This document shows positions 48,116 through 59,574 of a stretch of DNA of 64,000 nt, piece after piece. Where the stretch lies: positions 695-64,694 of the forward strand of contig BDDC01000225.1 of NCBI GenBank assembly GCA_001662425.1. Reading direction: 5' to 3'. Origin of the DNA: Chlamydomonas sphaeroides (Eukaryota; Chlorophyta; Chlorophyceae; Chlamydomonadales; Chlamydomonadaceae). The notes under the pieces were generated by a model. The model made no database searches. It was not told the DNA's origin and saw only the letters and a list, made by a program, of their open reading frames with translations. A program made the position numbers and the translations under genes. Each line of letters starts with the position of its first letter. Position 1 is the first letter of the stretch.

Positions 48116-48312
48116 GCACGCAGCTGGGGCGCTTACTTTGAACTGCTCTGGATCGTGTCGATTTTGCTATACGCGGGCTCGTGGAGGCCACGTTCTTATT
48201 TATACATACACCCGCACAGTGTGACTTGTCCCGAGAGTAGCCTGCTGGTCGTATAACAAGCGCGAGTTTGCCTCGGGCCTTTTTGCCCAGCCGTTAGGCG
48301 GAGGGACCGGCC
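48116..48312. promoter_or_regulatory. Divergent promoter region of GDPD and GYPP genes
   Basis: A 197-bp spacer separates the two start codons. TTATTTATAC at 48196-48205 is a plausible TATA-like element about 110 bp upstream of the GYPP start. A stem of GCCTCGGGC and GCCC-type bases near 48270-48295 may be fortuitous. Confidence 0.4.
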
Positions 48313-50055
48313 ATGTCGCACCCGCCTCCCGGTGAGCTTGCGTCTTTCCTGGAGCTGCACACGATGGGCCGCTGCGAAGTCGGCGAACGTTCAGGCTTGA
48401 GCGTCAATCTTGGGTCCATGTCGTTGGGCTTGCCTCGCAACGGGGACGAGCGCTTGGACCTCAACAGGGTCGCAACCAACGGCAGATAGGCTGGGCTGCC
48501 CGCGTGCTGACGCGCGTGGCCGGTAGCTGCCCGGGGCTGCGTGATACGTCGCGAGCAAGCGCGGGCGAGGCGCGGGCCTCAACCCGCTCGCCCCAGACCC
48601 CAGCGCCACGCGCACCTGGCGCATAGCATCAACAAGTAGTTCTCGTGTGTGCGGTGCCGAGTGCCTCAAACGAACGGCGTCGGTCTATCTTCCGCTTGAC
48701 ACAGCGTTGTCCACCACCCCGTGTTGGCCCTTCCAACCGCAGGCTACCCCGGCGGCCCGCCGCCCCCTGGATACGGCTACCCGCCCCCGGCTGGCTACCC
48801 TCCTCAGCCCGGGTACCCGCCCCCGGCTGGTTACCCGCCTCAGCCAGGGTACCCGCCTCCGGCCGGCTACCCTCCTGCCGGCTACCCTCCTGCCGGCTAC
48901 CCGCCGGCCGGCTACCCGCCCCAGCCGGGGTACCCACCGGCGGGCTACCCGCCGCAGCCCGGCTACGGCTACCCGCCGCCTGGTAAGGATGGCCGCAGGC
49001 CTGGCACCATGCGGCGCGTGTACATCGGGCAGCCTTCACTACTGCCAAGCACTCTCAAGTCGGCTACATACTGTACGGCCCGCGCCCAGCTGCCCCCGCC
49101 CGCCGCCTGGCGAGGCACACCCACGTCTCCACACCTCCACACGGAACGCCATGCACAGGGCACAGGGCCGCGTGCCTTGCACCCCCCCGACGCATGCCGG
49201 CAGCAGCCCAAAGGCGCCGCCGCAGCACGCTTCGCTGCCCGCCCAGCCTCTCCGCCACAGCCTGGCACACGCACCGAGCTCCCGCGCCTGCCGCCGGCCC
49301 CTGCCCCTGCGCAGCCCCCCACGGCTACCCCGCCCCCCACGGCTACGCGCCACGGCCGCACGTGACGGTGGTGCCGGTGGCGGTGCATGGCGCGCCGCAC
49401 GGCGGCTACGGCTACCCGCACCACAAGAAGCACAAGGTGGGGCGCCACGGAGCGCCGTGGTCCCGTGGGCCGTGACGGCGGCTGCGAGCGGTAGCCTCGA
49501 GGCCCCTTGGAGGCCCCTTGGAGGCCCCTTGGAGGCCCCTTGGAGGCCCCTTGGAGGCCCCTTGGGGGCGCCGCGGAGGCCTCTTGCAGGTTGCAGGCCC
49601 CTGCACACCTCCCGGGCTGCCTGCTGGGGCTGCAACAAGGCTTGGGCCCCCGCAGTCACCGCACCGCCCACCTCACTGTGCTGCTCCCTGCCTGCCTGCC
49701 TGCCTGCCTGCCCCGCAGGGCTACAAGTTCAAGGGCTACAAGCACGGCAAGCACAAGGGCTACAAGCGCAAGCACAAGGGCTTTGGTGAGCGGAAAGGGC
49801 GGGAAGGGCTCACAAGAGGGACGCACGCAACGCAGCAAGCAAGAGTGGCCAGCTGTGGCGTGTGTGGCTGTGCCGGAGGCAGGCGCACATGGCCCGTGAG
49901 GTTGGCGCCTGCGGTGTCGGTCGCGGCCAGCTCTTGCGCACCACCCTGGGTGGTGTCGTCCGACCCTACTACACTCGGGTCACGGCACCCCCTCACCCTT
50001 TGTGCCGGCCTGCCCCCACCCCCTCCCGCCCCGTCCAGGCAAGTTCAAGTGGTGA
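48313..50055 (+). CDS. GYPPxGYPP glycine/proline-rich small protein
   Basis: About 154 residues in five predicted exons: 48313-48331, 48743-48982, 49315-49436, 49719-49785, 50039-50055; phases agree. The protein opens MSHPPPGYPGGPPPPGYGYP and continues with about a dozen GYPPAGYPPQ-type repeats to residue 86. A His/Tyr/Gly-rich segment with a short hydrophobic core (HVTVVPVAVHG) follows, then a basic tail of GYKxKGYKHGKHKGYKRKHK type ending GKFKW. This order (GYPP repeats, hydrophobic AxVxG-like core, basic HGKFK end) matches the plant GPRP/'glycine-rich protein A3' family, whose function is poorly known; roles in stress or membrane association are proposed for plant members. I see no signal peptide. 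The 19-nt first exon is fixed by its ATG, GTGAGC donor and phase. Confidence 0.85.
49499..49566. repeat. 11-bp tandem repeat in GYPP-gene intron
   Basis: About six copies of GAGGCCCCTTG lie in the third intron of the GYPP gene. The tract is perfect except at its edges. Confidence 0.9.
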
Positions 50056-51322
50056 AGCGGCCGCGGCCCATGAGGAGCGGTGCAGCGCAGCGCGTGCTGT
50101 GTCAAAGCAGGCGCATGCTGTGTAGGGCTCTCTGGGTTCACTTGTGTTGCGGCCGAGGCGCGGCAGCTTACCGCGCAGCCGCCTGAGCAGGGGCTGCGCC
50201 AGAGGCAGGGGCACCCGCCCCTAGGAGCTTGCCCTGCAGCTGTGGCGCGGCCGTATGTCTGCCGGCACCTTGGCCATGGCTTAACTAGCTCGACTCATTC
50301 GCACGTGTTGGGCGCACCCTGACGCGGGACACCGGCCGCGACTGCGACTGCGCTGGGTACTTAGTCGCGGCGTGCACGGCAGCGGTGGGCTGGGGGTCGT
50401 TGCATTGGTGGCGGGCGTGCTGTGGCGCGGCCTGTACGGTGTATTATGTACCGCCGACGTTGTTGTACAGTACGGCGCTTGGTCGGTGGGCTGGCGCAGC
50501 GCGGCTGCTGGGCGTTGGTCTGGACAAGAGAGCGGTGCAAGCAGCCAGCATGCACGCATTTGCATGAGCGCGCAACGTGGCAGCACGCCTGGTGTGCTGA
50601 CGCCACCCCAACATGCAATACCCACTAGGAGGACCCCTGCGCCCGTCACCCAGTGCCCCCCGCGTGCTATCCACGCGCTGCCACTGGGCGGGCCGCCTGC
50701 TCCGGCCAGCGGCCTGCCAACGGCACACGACAGGCTCAGGCCAGGCAGTCGCGCCAGCTGCCGCCCCTCAGCCGCTGCCAGGCTCGGGCCTTCTGGGCGC
50801 GCTTTGCTAATCGCAGCCCGCGCGCTGCGGGTGTAGCAGCCGGCGCCACCGCAGCCGCGTGCAAGGCTACCCAGGTTCAGACTGCAATACGACCGTCTGT
50901 TGGCCTCGCGGTTAGTTCAATCAAGGTAGCCCGCTCCACAGTCCCCATCCAACAGCAGGCTTGTACCACTGGCTTCGCTTAAGTGTTCCATAAACAGCAC
51001 TGCGGTTCTCGAGTAACTGTGTCTAGCTCCAGGGGGGATGGGGCTCTGCCCCGTCCAGCTTGCCATCCAGAGGCGAGTGCCAGCGGCGCTCCTGGCAGCA
51101 GCCCCGGCCTGCGGCGTCAGTCGTCAGGCCTGCAGCAGCTCCTGTGCCGCAACGCGCCTGCCCAAGCATCCAGTGCCTCCTGACCCCCCGCCCAGCGCGG
51201 CTGCGACAGGCCACGTCCGTGCGCAAGGCACCGCTGCAGGCTGCGGCGCACCCGCAGTCGAAACCCACGCAGCCCATGCCCTCCTCGGCCGGTCCTACGG
51301 CCCCACGCCGCCAGCAGGCCCC
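50056..51322. other. Convergent 3' spacer between GYPP gene and ELP6
   Basis: Both neighbours end here. I see no conserved coding segment, RNA gene or tandem repeat. Open frames on both strands are low-complexity and cannot be joined into a known domain. Confidence 0.5.
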
Positions 51323-54300
51323 TCACAGCAGCTCCTTGGCCGTCACGTCGCGCAGCCACTTGACCGCCAGGTCCGTTGAGCGGAAGTACAGGTGCGACCG
51401 CAGCGGCGCCCTCGACCAGCTGCCGCCGCCGCCGTCCGCGCCGCCGCCGCCACCCTCCCCGGCGCCGCTGCCCCACAGCCGGCCGCCGCCGCCGCAGCGC
51501 CGCGTGACGGTCACCTGCGACACGGCCGCAAACAGCGCGGGAGCGTCCTCGCCAGTGCACTTGCGCCAGCAACCAGCTGGGATGGTAGGTAAGGCCGGCT
51601 CGCTGCCCGCCACACGCGCCACACGCAGCTGCGCAGCTGGCGGCGCGGCCCTGCTGGCCCCTCGGCCTCCCCGCTCGCCGTGGACTGCCCCCGGCCGCCC
51701 CGGCGCCTCTGAGCAGGCGCGCTGCTGCCAGGCGCCCCACGGCTAGACCCCCACGGCAAGCACCCATCGCCCCCGCCTGCCCCGCCCCCGCTGCGCATGC
51801 GCCCGTTGCGTGCGAGCACGCGCGCTGCTGCCACCACGCCCACCGCGCCGCCACCCAGCCCCACCCAACCCACCAGGCCGTCAACATGTCCCCGGCCACC
51901 TACTGCCTGCCTGCGCCCGCCCTCCAGAGGCCCGCGTGCGCGCACGCGGCGCGGCACGCGCACCGCACGCCTACCGCACTCCGCCCCACCCACCAGGCCG
52001 TCCACGTCAGCGATGCGTGCGCGCAGCGGCTCGGCAGCCACCACCATCTGCGGTCGGGGGAGGGAGGCGCAGTGGGAGGGTGTGGTCGGGGGAAGCGCAG
52101 GCGCCGGCGCTGGATCCACGGCGCGCTTCAATGGCGTGACAGAGCCATGCTTGGGCTGCCGCCGAGTGCAAGCGGCCGTGTCATGGAGGACAGAGGGGGT
52201 TACGCCGGTGGAGGGGCAGGCGGGTGGAGCAGTTGGCGAACGGCAACACCGACTGCCCAGTGAGGGCGGGTTTGCGTTCACCCATGCGTGTGTAGGTGTC
52301 AGGCGGGTGCCCAGGGCGCCCCGGATGAAGACGCACAGCACCAGCCTGTGCTTTCAGGGCGCTCCGCCCAACCGAGGGCAGCGCGGCCAAGCCCCAGTCG
52401 AGCCCAACGCGCACAAGAGACCCCAACGCAGCGCCGACCCACGTCTGCCCGGTGCTCCAGCGAAGCCACCCACAGCCGGTCGTCGGGCACGTCGTCGTAC
52501 ACGCCCGCCACCAGGCAGTACGGCACCTGGTAAGGCGCAGGTACGGCACGACGGTTGGTGGCAAACGTTTGAGGCCCAGCAGGCGGCGGCGGCCAGCCCA
52601 GCCCAGTGCGGCTAGCGCGACGCCGGCCCACCCGCCTGCGGCAAGCAGCGCGGCCCCCCCAGACAAATTGCAGCCCCTGCTCCCCATGCCAGCTACCCAG
52701 GCCTCGAATCTTATCATGTCTCCATCGACACCGTCGGCGATGCAGGCCACCATCGACTCTTCCGACGCAAGACCCTGCGGCTGCAGCCACCTGCCTGCTG
52801 CTGAGCGCTGGAGCCATCCGCGCCCTGCGCGGGCGGCGCTTGCGGCACTGGGGTGCAGCAGCAGTGGTGCAGGAAGGCCGACCACTCCCGCGTCGTGGCG
52901 CCCAACGCCGCCAGCACCTGCCGGGCCGTGCAGCGGAGAAACCACGGTGGGCGCAACGCTCGAACGCATGGGGATCACGAACCCGCGCGCGCGGCCAGGC
53001 CGCCAGCCCCGCTCACTGCCGCCCCCCGCTGGGCGCTGTGCGGGTGTGCCAGCCGCGCCACCTGCGCCCCTGTGCACCTGTGTCCTGAGATGGCGCAAAC
53101 GCCGCCAGCGAGCCGACCGCCGCCCGGCGGCCGAGGCCCTCGTAGCAGGGGAGCCCCTCCCTCCACCCGGCCCTGCCCTCCCTCCACCAGGCTCTGCCCT
53201 CCCTCCACCCGGCCCTGCCCTCCCTCCGCCACCGCCACGGAACTCCCCGCCATGGCCGGCCTGATAGCCAGGCTCCCAGCCGCGGGCTCGGTGGCTTTGA
53301 GGCCCTGCCATGGGCCCTCGCCCACGTCCCCGCCTTCCCGGCCCCCACCAGCGCCACCCCGGCGGCCCCTCCTGGCTTGGCACCTCGAGCGGCCGCGTCA
53401 TGCGCTGGGCCCTTGCCCCCGCCGTCAGCTGCTCGCCTGACCCCCCGAGCCCCTCCAGGGCCGCGCCGAGGGGGTGTTGAACCCCCAGCGTCACCCCTGC
53501 TGCCCTTGCTGGCCTCGTAGCCATGGCGGGCCTTGCCATGTCCTGAGTATGGGCACGAGCATGCTACCCTCAGCCCCGCCCGCACCTCCCTGCCCCATCC
53601 CCCTCATGCCCAAGCGCCGCCGCCGCCACCAAGTGGCCTCCACTGGGGCCCCCCTGGAGGACCGCAACCCGGAGTACCTCCCCCGCGGGCCCGCAGCTCC
53701 CTCCCGGGTCCCTGCCTTATCCCCGGGGCCCCATGCGCTCACCGAGAGGGAGTCTATCACCAGGGCCACCCCGGCGGCTGACGCGGGCCGCTGCTCCGCG
53801 GCCTCGCGGATGGCGGTCAGCAGCCGCTGCAGCCGCATGCCCGCGGGGCTGGCGGCGGCTGCTCCGTCAGAGGGGCCGTGCGTCGTTCCTGCGCGTGGGA
53901 GGGCGGCCGGTGGGCGGGGGGGAGCGCGTGCGGCGGTGTGGCGTGGGCAGGGCAGGGCAGGGCAGGGCAGGGCAGGGCAGGGCAGGGCAGGGCAGGGCAG
54001 GGCAGGGCAGNNNNNNNNNNNNNNNNNNNNNNNNNNNNNNNNNNNNNNNNNNNNNNNNNNNNNNNNNNNNNNNNNNNNNNNNNNNNNNNNNNNNNNNNNN
54101 NNNNNNNNNNNNNNNNNNNNNNNNNNNNNNNNNNNNNNNNNNNNNNNNNNNNNNNNNNNNNNNNNNNNNNNNNNNNNNNNNNNNNNNNNNNNNNNNNNNN
54201 NNNNNNNNNNNNNNNNNNNNNNNNNNNNNNNNNNNNNNNNNNNNNNNNNNNNNNNNNNNNNNNNNNNNNNNNNNNNNNNNNNNNNNNNNNNNNNNNNNNN

Positions 54301-55237
54301 NNNNNNNNNNNNNNNNNNNNNNNNNNNNNNNNNNNNNNNNNNNNNNNNNNNNNNNNNNNNNNNNNNNNNNNNNNNNNNNNNNNNNNNNNNNNNNNNNNNN
54401 NNNNNNNNNNNNNNNNNNNNNNNNNNNNNNNNNNNNNNNNNNNNNNNNNNNNNNNNNNNNNNNNNNNNNNNNNNNNNNNNNNNNNNNNNNNNNNNNNNNN
54501 NNNNNNNGGACGAGGCCGAGGCCGTTGCTTGTGCGCAGGCTGGTGAGGTGGAGGTGCAGTGGGGGTTGCTGCCCCCGGGCCCGCTACGGCTCTCTCGCAG
54601 GGGCCGACGGACTGCTGCGCGCGGGCCCGTGAGTGCTCGCGGTCCGACCTAGCGGCCCGGCCGCGTGCCTCACCGGAGCTGCCGGTGGTTGGCTGGCCGA
54701 AGGAGGCCGTGGCGTGGTCAGACAGCGGCGCCGCGGGCGGCTCGAGGCACGTGAGGTGGCCCGACAGCTGACAGGATGACAGGCTGAAGCCCTGCGGTCG
54801 GCAGGGCAGGGGCGTTGTCGTTGGGGCGTACTGCATAGCGGCTACGTGGCTGGGTGCTGCCACGTTGGCCGGGGCGTGCACTGAGTAGCTTGCGGCGTTA
54901 CCATCTTTCTGGCGACGTAGCCATAGCGCTCGTTGGACTGTTCTGCAGCCACTAGCACAACCTGAGCGGACAGCGCGGGTGCGCCACAAAGGCGGGGCGG
55001 CGTGGGGTTGGGTGGCATGGGGGCGGGTGGGGGCGTGCCGAGGGAACGGGCGTCGGGGACTGTGCAACCTCGCGTGCGCAATAACGGCTGCCGTTATGCA
55101 GAGCTTGCCATGAAGTTGCTTTGCAGCAGCTGGCGGACGTATTGCTGCACGAGGAAGAGCGCCGGGCATGCGAGGTTGCCCTTGAGAATAGCCACTCCAC
55201 CGCTGGGAAGTGCTGCCAGTGCAGCGAATTCGTCCAT
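51323..55237 (-). CDS. ELP6: Elongator complex subunit 6 (ELP6-like)
   Basis: About 283 residues in eight predicted exons: 55237-55109, 54961-54902, 54791-54674, 53888-53743, 52917-52849, 52526-52443, 52047-51994, 51514-51323. All phases agree, including across the N gap, so no exon need be missing there, but one cannot be excluded. The N-terminus (MDEFAALAALPSGGVAILKG, then LFLVQQYVRQLL) matches the first strand and helix of the RecA-like ELP6 fold. Next come VVLVAAEQSNERYGYVARKM, ALVIDSLS (Walker-B-like strand without an ATPase motif), SLEHRADMVVAAEPL with ADVDGLVTVTRR, and a final LYFRSTDLAVKW strand. ELP6 forms the Elp456 ring that binds tRNA for wobble-uridine modification. Exon 1 appears to use a GC donor (ATG then GCAAGC). 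A Gly-rich insert lies in the last exon. The family call rests on the order of motifs and should be checked against ELP5. Confidence 0.72.
53150..53228. repeat. CCCTCCCTCCACC-type tandem repeat in ELP6 intron
   Basis: About three to four imperfect copies of CCCTCCCTCCACCCGGCCCTG lie in the intron between exons 53888-53743 and 52917-52849. Confidence 0.75.
53946..54010. repeat. (GGCAG)n microsatellite abutting the assembly gap
   Basis: At least twelve perfect GGCAG units run straight into the N block. It lies in the third ELP6 intron. The repeat is the likely cause of the gap. Confidence 0.95.
54011..54507. other. Assembly gap (N)
   Basis: 497 undetermined bases, within the ELP6 intron between exons 54791-54674 and 53888-53743. 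The exon phases on the two sides are compatible without any coding sequence in the gap. Confidence 1.
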
Positions 55238-55547
55238 GGCGCTATAGCGGGAGTGAAACAAACTGCGGCAAACAGACGGTACAGACCCCAAAACCTGTGT
55301 ACGGCCACCACGGCGTCTGGTGTCGCTTCTGAGCGGTCTCCAGCTGCAGCTATCAAGAAACCACGAAAACAATCATACCCTACGAGCATTAGGACACGAG
55401 GACGCAACGGCAAATTTGCTCAACCAGCCTTGCAAACAAGTCACGCCTGACACCCGCGCCAACTCGTCTGCCTTTAACGCTGTTTATGGAGCAACAATGT
55501 CAGCCAGGGTGAAGCCGTCCCGGATGCCTTCGGTTTGGAGCTGAGGC
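55238..55547. promoter_or_regulatory. Divergent promoter and leader of ELP6 and the sugar-transporter gene
   Basis: A 310-bp spacer separates the two start codons. On the plus strand a 15-codon upstream open frame (ATG at 55498, TGA at 55542-55544) ends four bases before the transporter ATG. No clear TATA box is seen. Confidence 0.45.
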
Positions 55548-58277
55548 ATGCTGCCGGGCACTGCTGTCGTCCATTCTCGGCGCCACCATCCCGGAACAGC
55601 CATGGGGCCATCGTCGGGCGATGCATCAAGCGCTCGCGGGGAGTCCCTGCTGTCTGTGACGGTGGCAGCAAGCCATGAGCGGCTACACGCGCACAAGTCT
55701 GGTGGTCCTACCAGCAGCGGCCTACCCGAGGAACAACGAAAACACAAGGCCTCGTCGCCGTGGGGCGACAGCGAAAAGCTTGGCATTGTCTCATCGCCGC
55801 TTGCAGCCGAGGCTGTCTACTGCTTGGTTTCGGCCGGCACCATTCTCTTCAACAAGCACGCGCTATCAACGTACATGTTTCCGGCGCCGAACCTGTTGCT
55901 GACCTTCCAGTTTGGCCTCGCTGTCTTGTTGCTCAAGACGCTGGACCTCGTCGGCATTTTGCAGCTGGAGCCGCTGCAATGGGACCTTGTGAAGCTGTGG
56001 TTTCCTGTAAACATCATCTTTGTGCTGATGAACGCAACTGGTGAGAGGGGCGCCCGGCGAGTGGTCCATGCGGGGAGGAACACAGCATCTATCGGAGGGG
56101 CGGTAGAGGCCTGTTGCGATCTGCGGCCGAAGGTGCTATGTCGGACGGTTGCGGCGGCGTGCGGCAGCGGCCGCAGTGGCAGCAGCACGCCAGTGAGGAC
56201 CGCTGTGCCCGTAACTGCGACACCTGTGCGACTGAGCCGGAGGCTGCTTCCAGCACGCGCCGGAGCAGCCGAGGCCCTGGCAGCAAGGCCTGGGCGCCGC
56301 CACGCGGCTGGCTGCAGGGCTGCCTGCAGCGGCGGATTGCCGCTCAGTGCCTCGCTGCTAGGCCAAGGCCTCGACAGCAGACTGCAGCCAGATGCGCTGG
56401 GTCGTTCGCTGCCCCTGCAGCGCCCCGCCCCTGCTGCAGTACCTGGGCTCGCCCTCAGCCGCCACCTCCGGCGGCCGGGTGCCCGACTGCCTCACGTCCC
56501 ACACGGCTTGGGGCTGGTCACGCCCGCTCCATCCAGTCGGTTGCGCACGCTTGCATAATACACACCATGCCTTATGGCGTTGTTCACACAGCTGCCCGTC
56601 GTCCCCATGCCCCACTGCCTGTCTGCCTCCCTCCCTCCATGCCTCCCTCCCCCGCTTGCCCCTGCCCGTGCCCAGGCTTCTACGCCCTCATGTCCGTGTC
56701 CGCGGGCATGTTCACGGTGCTCAAGAACCTTAGCAACCTGCTCACCATACTGGGGGACTGGTACTTCTTCGACAAGACCTACTCCTGGCAGGTGCGCTGC
56801 AGCCTCCGGTCCGGACTGCGTCGATGGCGCTACCTCCCGTGCGCTATCATGCGCGCCGCTCCCACGCCCATGCCCGTACCTCCCACGTCCAACCAGCCCT
56901 GCACGCGCGCTGTGGCCCTCGCCCTGACACGGCGCCCATGCACCCATGCACCGCTCCTGGCCCCTTGGCCTAGCGGGCTTGAGCCGGCGCGCTCACCACA
57001 CAAACACTGCTCACCCCTCCCCCACCCCAGGTGTGGGCGTGCCTGGGGCTCATGATCGTCTCTGCCGGCATGGGCGGCTGGACGGACCTGTCCTTCTCCG
57101 CCCGCGGCTACGCCTGGCAGCTGGTCAACTGCGTCTTCACGGCCGCATACAGCCTGCACCTCTCGGCCGTGGTCCGAGCCGCCGCCTCGCCCGGGGGCCT
57201 GGGAGGGCCCAGCGGCTCGCACGGCGGTTCGCCGCACGCGGCGCAGCCGGCCGCTGGCCGGCACGGCGACTTCGGCCACAGCCACAGCGGCGGCGGGCAG
57301 GGCGGCAGCGGCCACGGCCCCGGCGGCCGCAAGCGGCTGAGCGAGCTGAGCATGGTGTACTACAACAACGTGCTCAGTGTGCCGCCGCTGCTGCTGCTGT
57401 CGCTGCTGTTCGGGGAGCCGCGGAGGCTGGTGGGGTACCCGTACCTGGGTAAGAGTGCCGGCCGGCCGGGGCAGTAGCTGGGGCGGGTGGGGCGGGCCGT
57501 GGCTCGGCCAAGGCCGCGCGGCCTGGGGCTGCTGTCGGTGACAAGCTGCGCCGGGCCGCCTGCGGAACTGCTGCAGTGCATGCCTGGGCCGTCTGGGGTG
57601 CTTGCCCAGCGCTGGGCCTGAGCACGCGCTGCTACGAGTAGTCGACCCACTCACTAGTCGACCCACTCGCGACCCCGACCCACTTGCGGTCTTGAAACCC
57701 AACGCCGGCGCGTTGCCAATCCCTCCCTCCCCTACCTCCCCTGCCCTGCTCTCCCTCCCTCCCCTGCCCTTCCTGCCTCCCTGCCGCCCGCCCAGGCAAC
57801 CCGCCCTTCATCATGGTTGTGCTCATGGGCTCGCTGCTGGGATTTGGCGTGTCCTTTGCGTCCATCTGGTGCATGTCCCGCACCAGCGCCACCATTTACT
57901 CGCTCACCGGCTCCATGAACAAGGTGGTGGTGGCGGTGGCGGGCATCTGGTACTTCACCGAGCCCGTCTCCGCCAGCAACCTGCTGTCCATAGCGCTGGG
58001 GCTGGGCGCGGGCTTCCTGTTTGTGTTTGCGAAGAGCGCGCCGCAGGCGAGAGGCGGAGCGGGAGGCGGGGGCGGGGGAGGCGGGGGCGGAGGCGGAGGG
58101 GCGGGGACCAGCAGCCAGGCGGCTCTAGCGGAGGCGGACGGCGGGGACGAGGAGCAGGCGCACGTCGTGACGGTGAGCTCCGCGGGCGGCGGGCTCACAG
58201 CGCGTGCGACGGCGGGGACGGCCGGCGGCCGGCTCAATTCGGGCGGAGGTGGGGCGGGCGCCGGCGGCGTGTTGTGA
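55548..58277 (+). CDS. GDP-mannose-type nucleotide-sugar transporter (GONST-like)
   Basis: About 502 residues in four predicted exons: 55548-56040, 56676-56791, 57031-57448, 57796-58277; phases agree. Residues 1-85 are a hydrophilic N-terminal extension. About ten hydrophobic helices follow, as in the NST/TPT branch of the drug/metabolite transporter superfamily. Matching blocks are GTILFNKHALSTYMFPAPN, LWFPVNIIFVLMNATG, FTVLKNLSNLLTILGDWYFF, YAWQLVNCVFTAAYSLHL, SMVYYNNVLSVPPLLLL and TIYSLTGSMNKVVVAVAG; the GSMNK corresponds to the GALNK/GSLNK motif linked to GDP-sugar binding. The expected role is exchange of GDP-mannose (or a related GDP-sugar) for GMP across the Golgi membrane, supplying glycoprotein and wall-glycoprotein synthesis. 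A His/Gly-rich cytosolic loop in exon 3 and a Gly-rich C-terminal tail are unusual additions. A second in-frame ATG at 55600 is an alternative start. Confidence 0.87.
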
Positions 58278-59473
58278 GGGCGGCGGTGGTTGGCGCCGGG
58301 CGGCTAGGCTTGTGGGGCAGGTAGCTTAAAGCACTGCTGTTGCACGCCTTCGCGTGAGCTGCGTTGCTGCGACTTGAGGTTTTAGCTAGGCGGTTGTTGC
58401 TGGCGTGGGGCGGCGGGGTTTGGAGACTTGTGGAAGCTCTCGCGTGCCGCCGGCCCGGTGTGTGCGCTGGCGAGCGGCAGCGCTCGGGATGTGGGACCCA
58501 TGCCGCATTGCGCTGTCGGGGGCTCGGGGCGGCGTGCCGCCGGCAGCCTCGTTGCGGGCAAGAGCCGAGGCGCCGTGGCGGCTCCCACGCCCACGCCGGC
58601 GCAGCCTGCAGCGCAGGGCGTGTGCCGCAGCCGGGTGACCCTGGCTGGGTGTGTCTGCCGCACAGGGCGGTTCCGGCATATCGGCGGTTGCAGCCGCTGC
58701 CGTGTGATCGCTATCGGAACGCATGCGTGCATGTGTGTGTGCGCGTGTGTGGCTTTTGGCGGGGTCCGCGAAGACCAGGCCAAGGGGGCTGGGTGCCAGC
58801 CTGTGGTCGGCATCGATGGACTTGGCATGGACGCTACGACCAAAATCCCAAGGATGATGCAGCGGGGCCCAAGCGCACCGTAGAACTGTATGGAGCTGCG
58901 AAGGAGTGGTGCCACCAAGGAGTGGTGCCAGGAGCCGTGCTGACGGGGTGAGGACGTGTGGCACGGCCAAGGCGTGGCTGGGCCTGGGCCAGGTACACAG
59001 CTACACACCATGCGTGAACTAGACGGTCGGGATGGGAAGTGAGGCAGGCGCCGCTGCGATGGTGTTGGGAGCCGCGGCACGAGGTGCGGGTGGGCGGCGA
59101 TGGGCAAGCGGCGCGCTGGCGCGGGGGCGGCACCGCATATGCAAGGAGCGCCGTGCTGACCCCGTATGCGTGTGCGGAAGGGGTGCGGAGGGCGCAGGGC
59201 AGACGTACCAAGTCCCGGCAGCCGATTCGCGACAGACACCAATCCTGGAGCCGTCTATGATGCCTTCCGAGGATGCAAGTGCACCCTCCCCACTGCCACC
59301 GGGCTCTGCGCAACGCATTGTTTATGATAAACTAGAACGAAGTCACAAAAGGAGTATCTGTAACCTGCGAAAACGTGAATTCATCGATATCTCCTGCGTA
59401 GTCTGGGATGAAAGGTGACGGCAGGCAGGCCACAAGGCCGACGACAGGAGTGCGGCTGTGCACCCCGGAGCCT
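58278..59473. other. Spacer downstream of the sugar transporter
   Basis: The left part is probably 3' UTR. I see no conserved coding segment. A plus-strand open frame at 59032-59418 (129 codons, ending FIDISCVVWDER) is unassigned and has no splice partner. Confidence 0.45.
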
Positions 59474-59565
59474 CTACACCTCTCCCAGCTGCGCATGGGT
59501 GCATGGCTCGGCCCCCAAAAGAGGCCACCCAGGCCAGACTAACACCGTCGGTCGTTATACGGTTG
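59474..59565 (-). repeat. Dispersed repeat, copy B
   Basis: The reverse complement of this segment aligns with 44455-44547 over nearly its whole length, with blocks of 14-20 identical bases. It ends about 10 bp from the stop codon of the EF-G-like fragment. Confidence 0.85.
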
Positions 59566-59574
59566 TATCTGAAA

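Noticed and set aside
52690..52780. Coding-like segment (ESMVACIADGVDGD) considered as an ELP6 exon
   Set aside because: Including it breaks phase with its neighbours, while joining 52849 to 52526 directly gives a continuous frame that matches the family.
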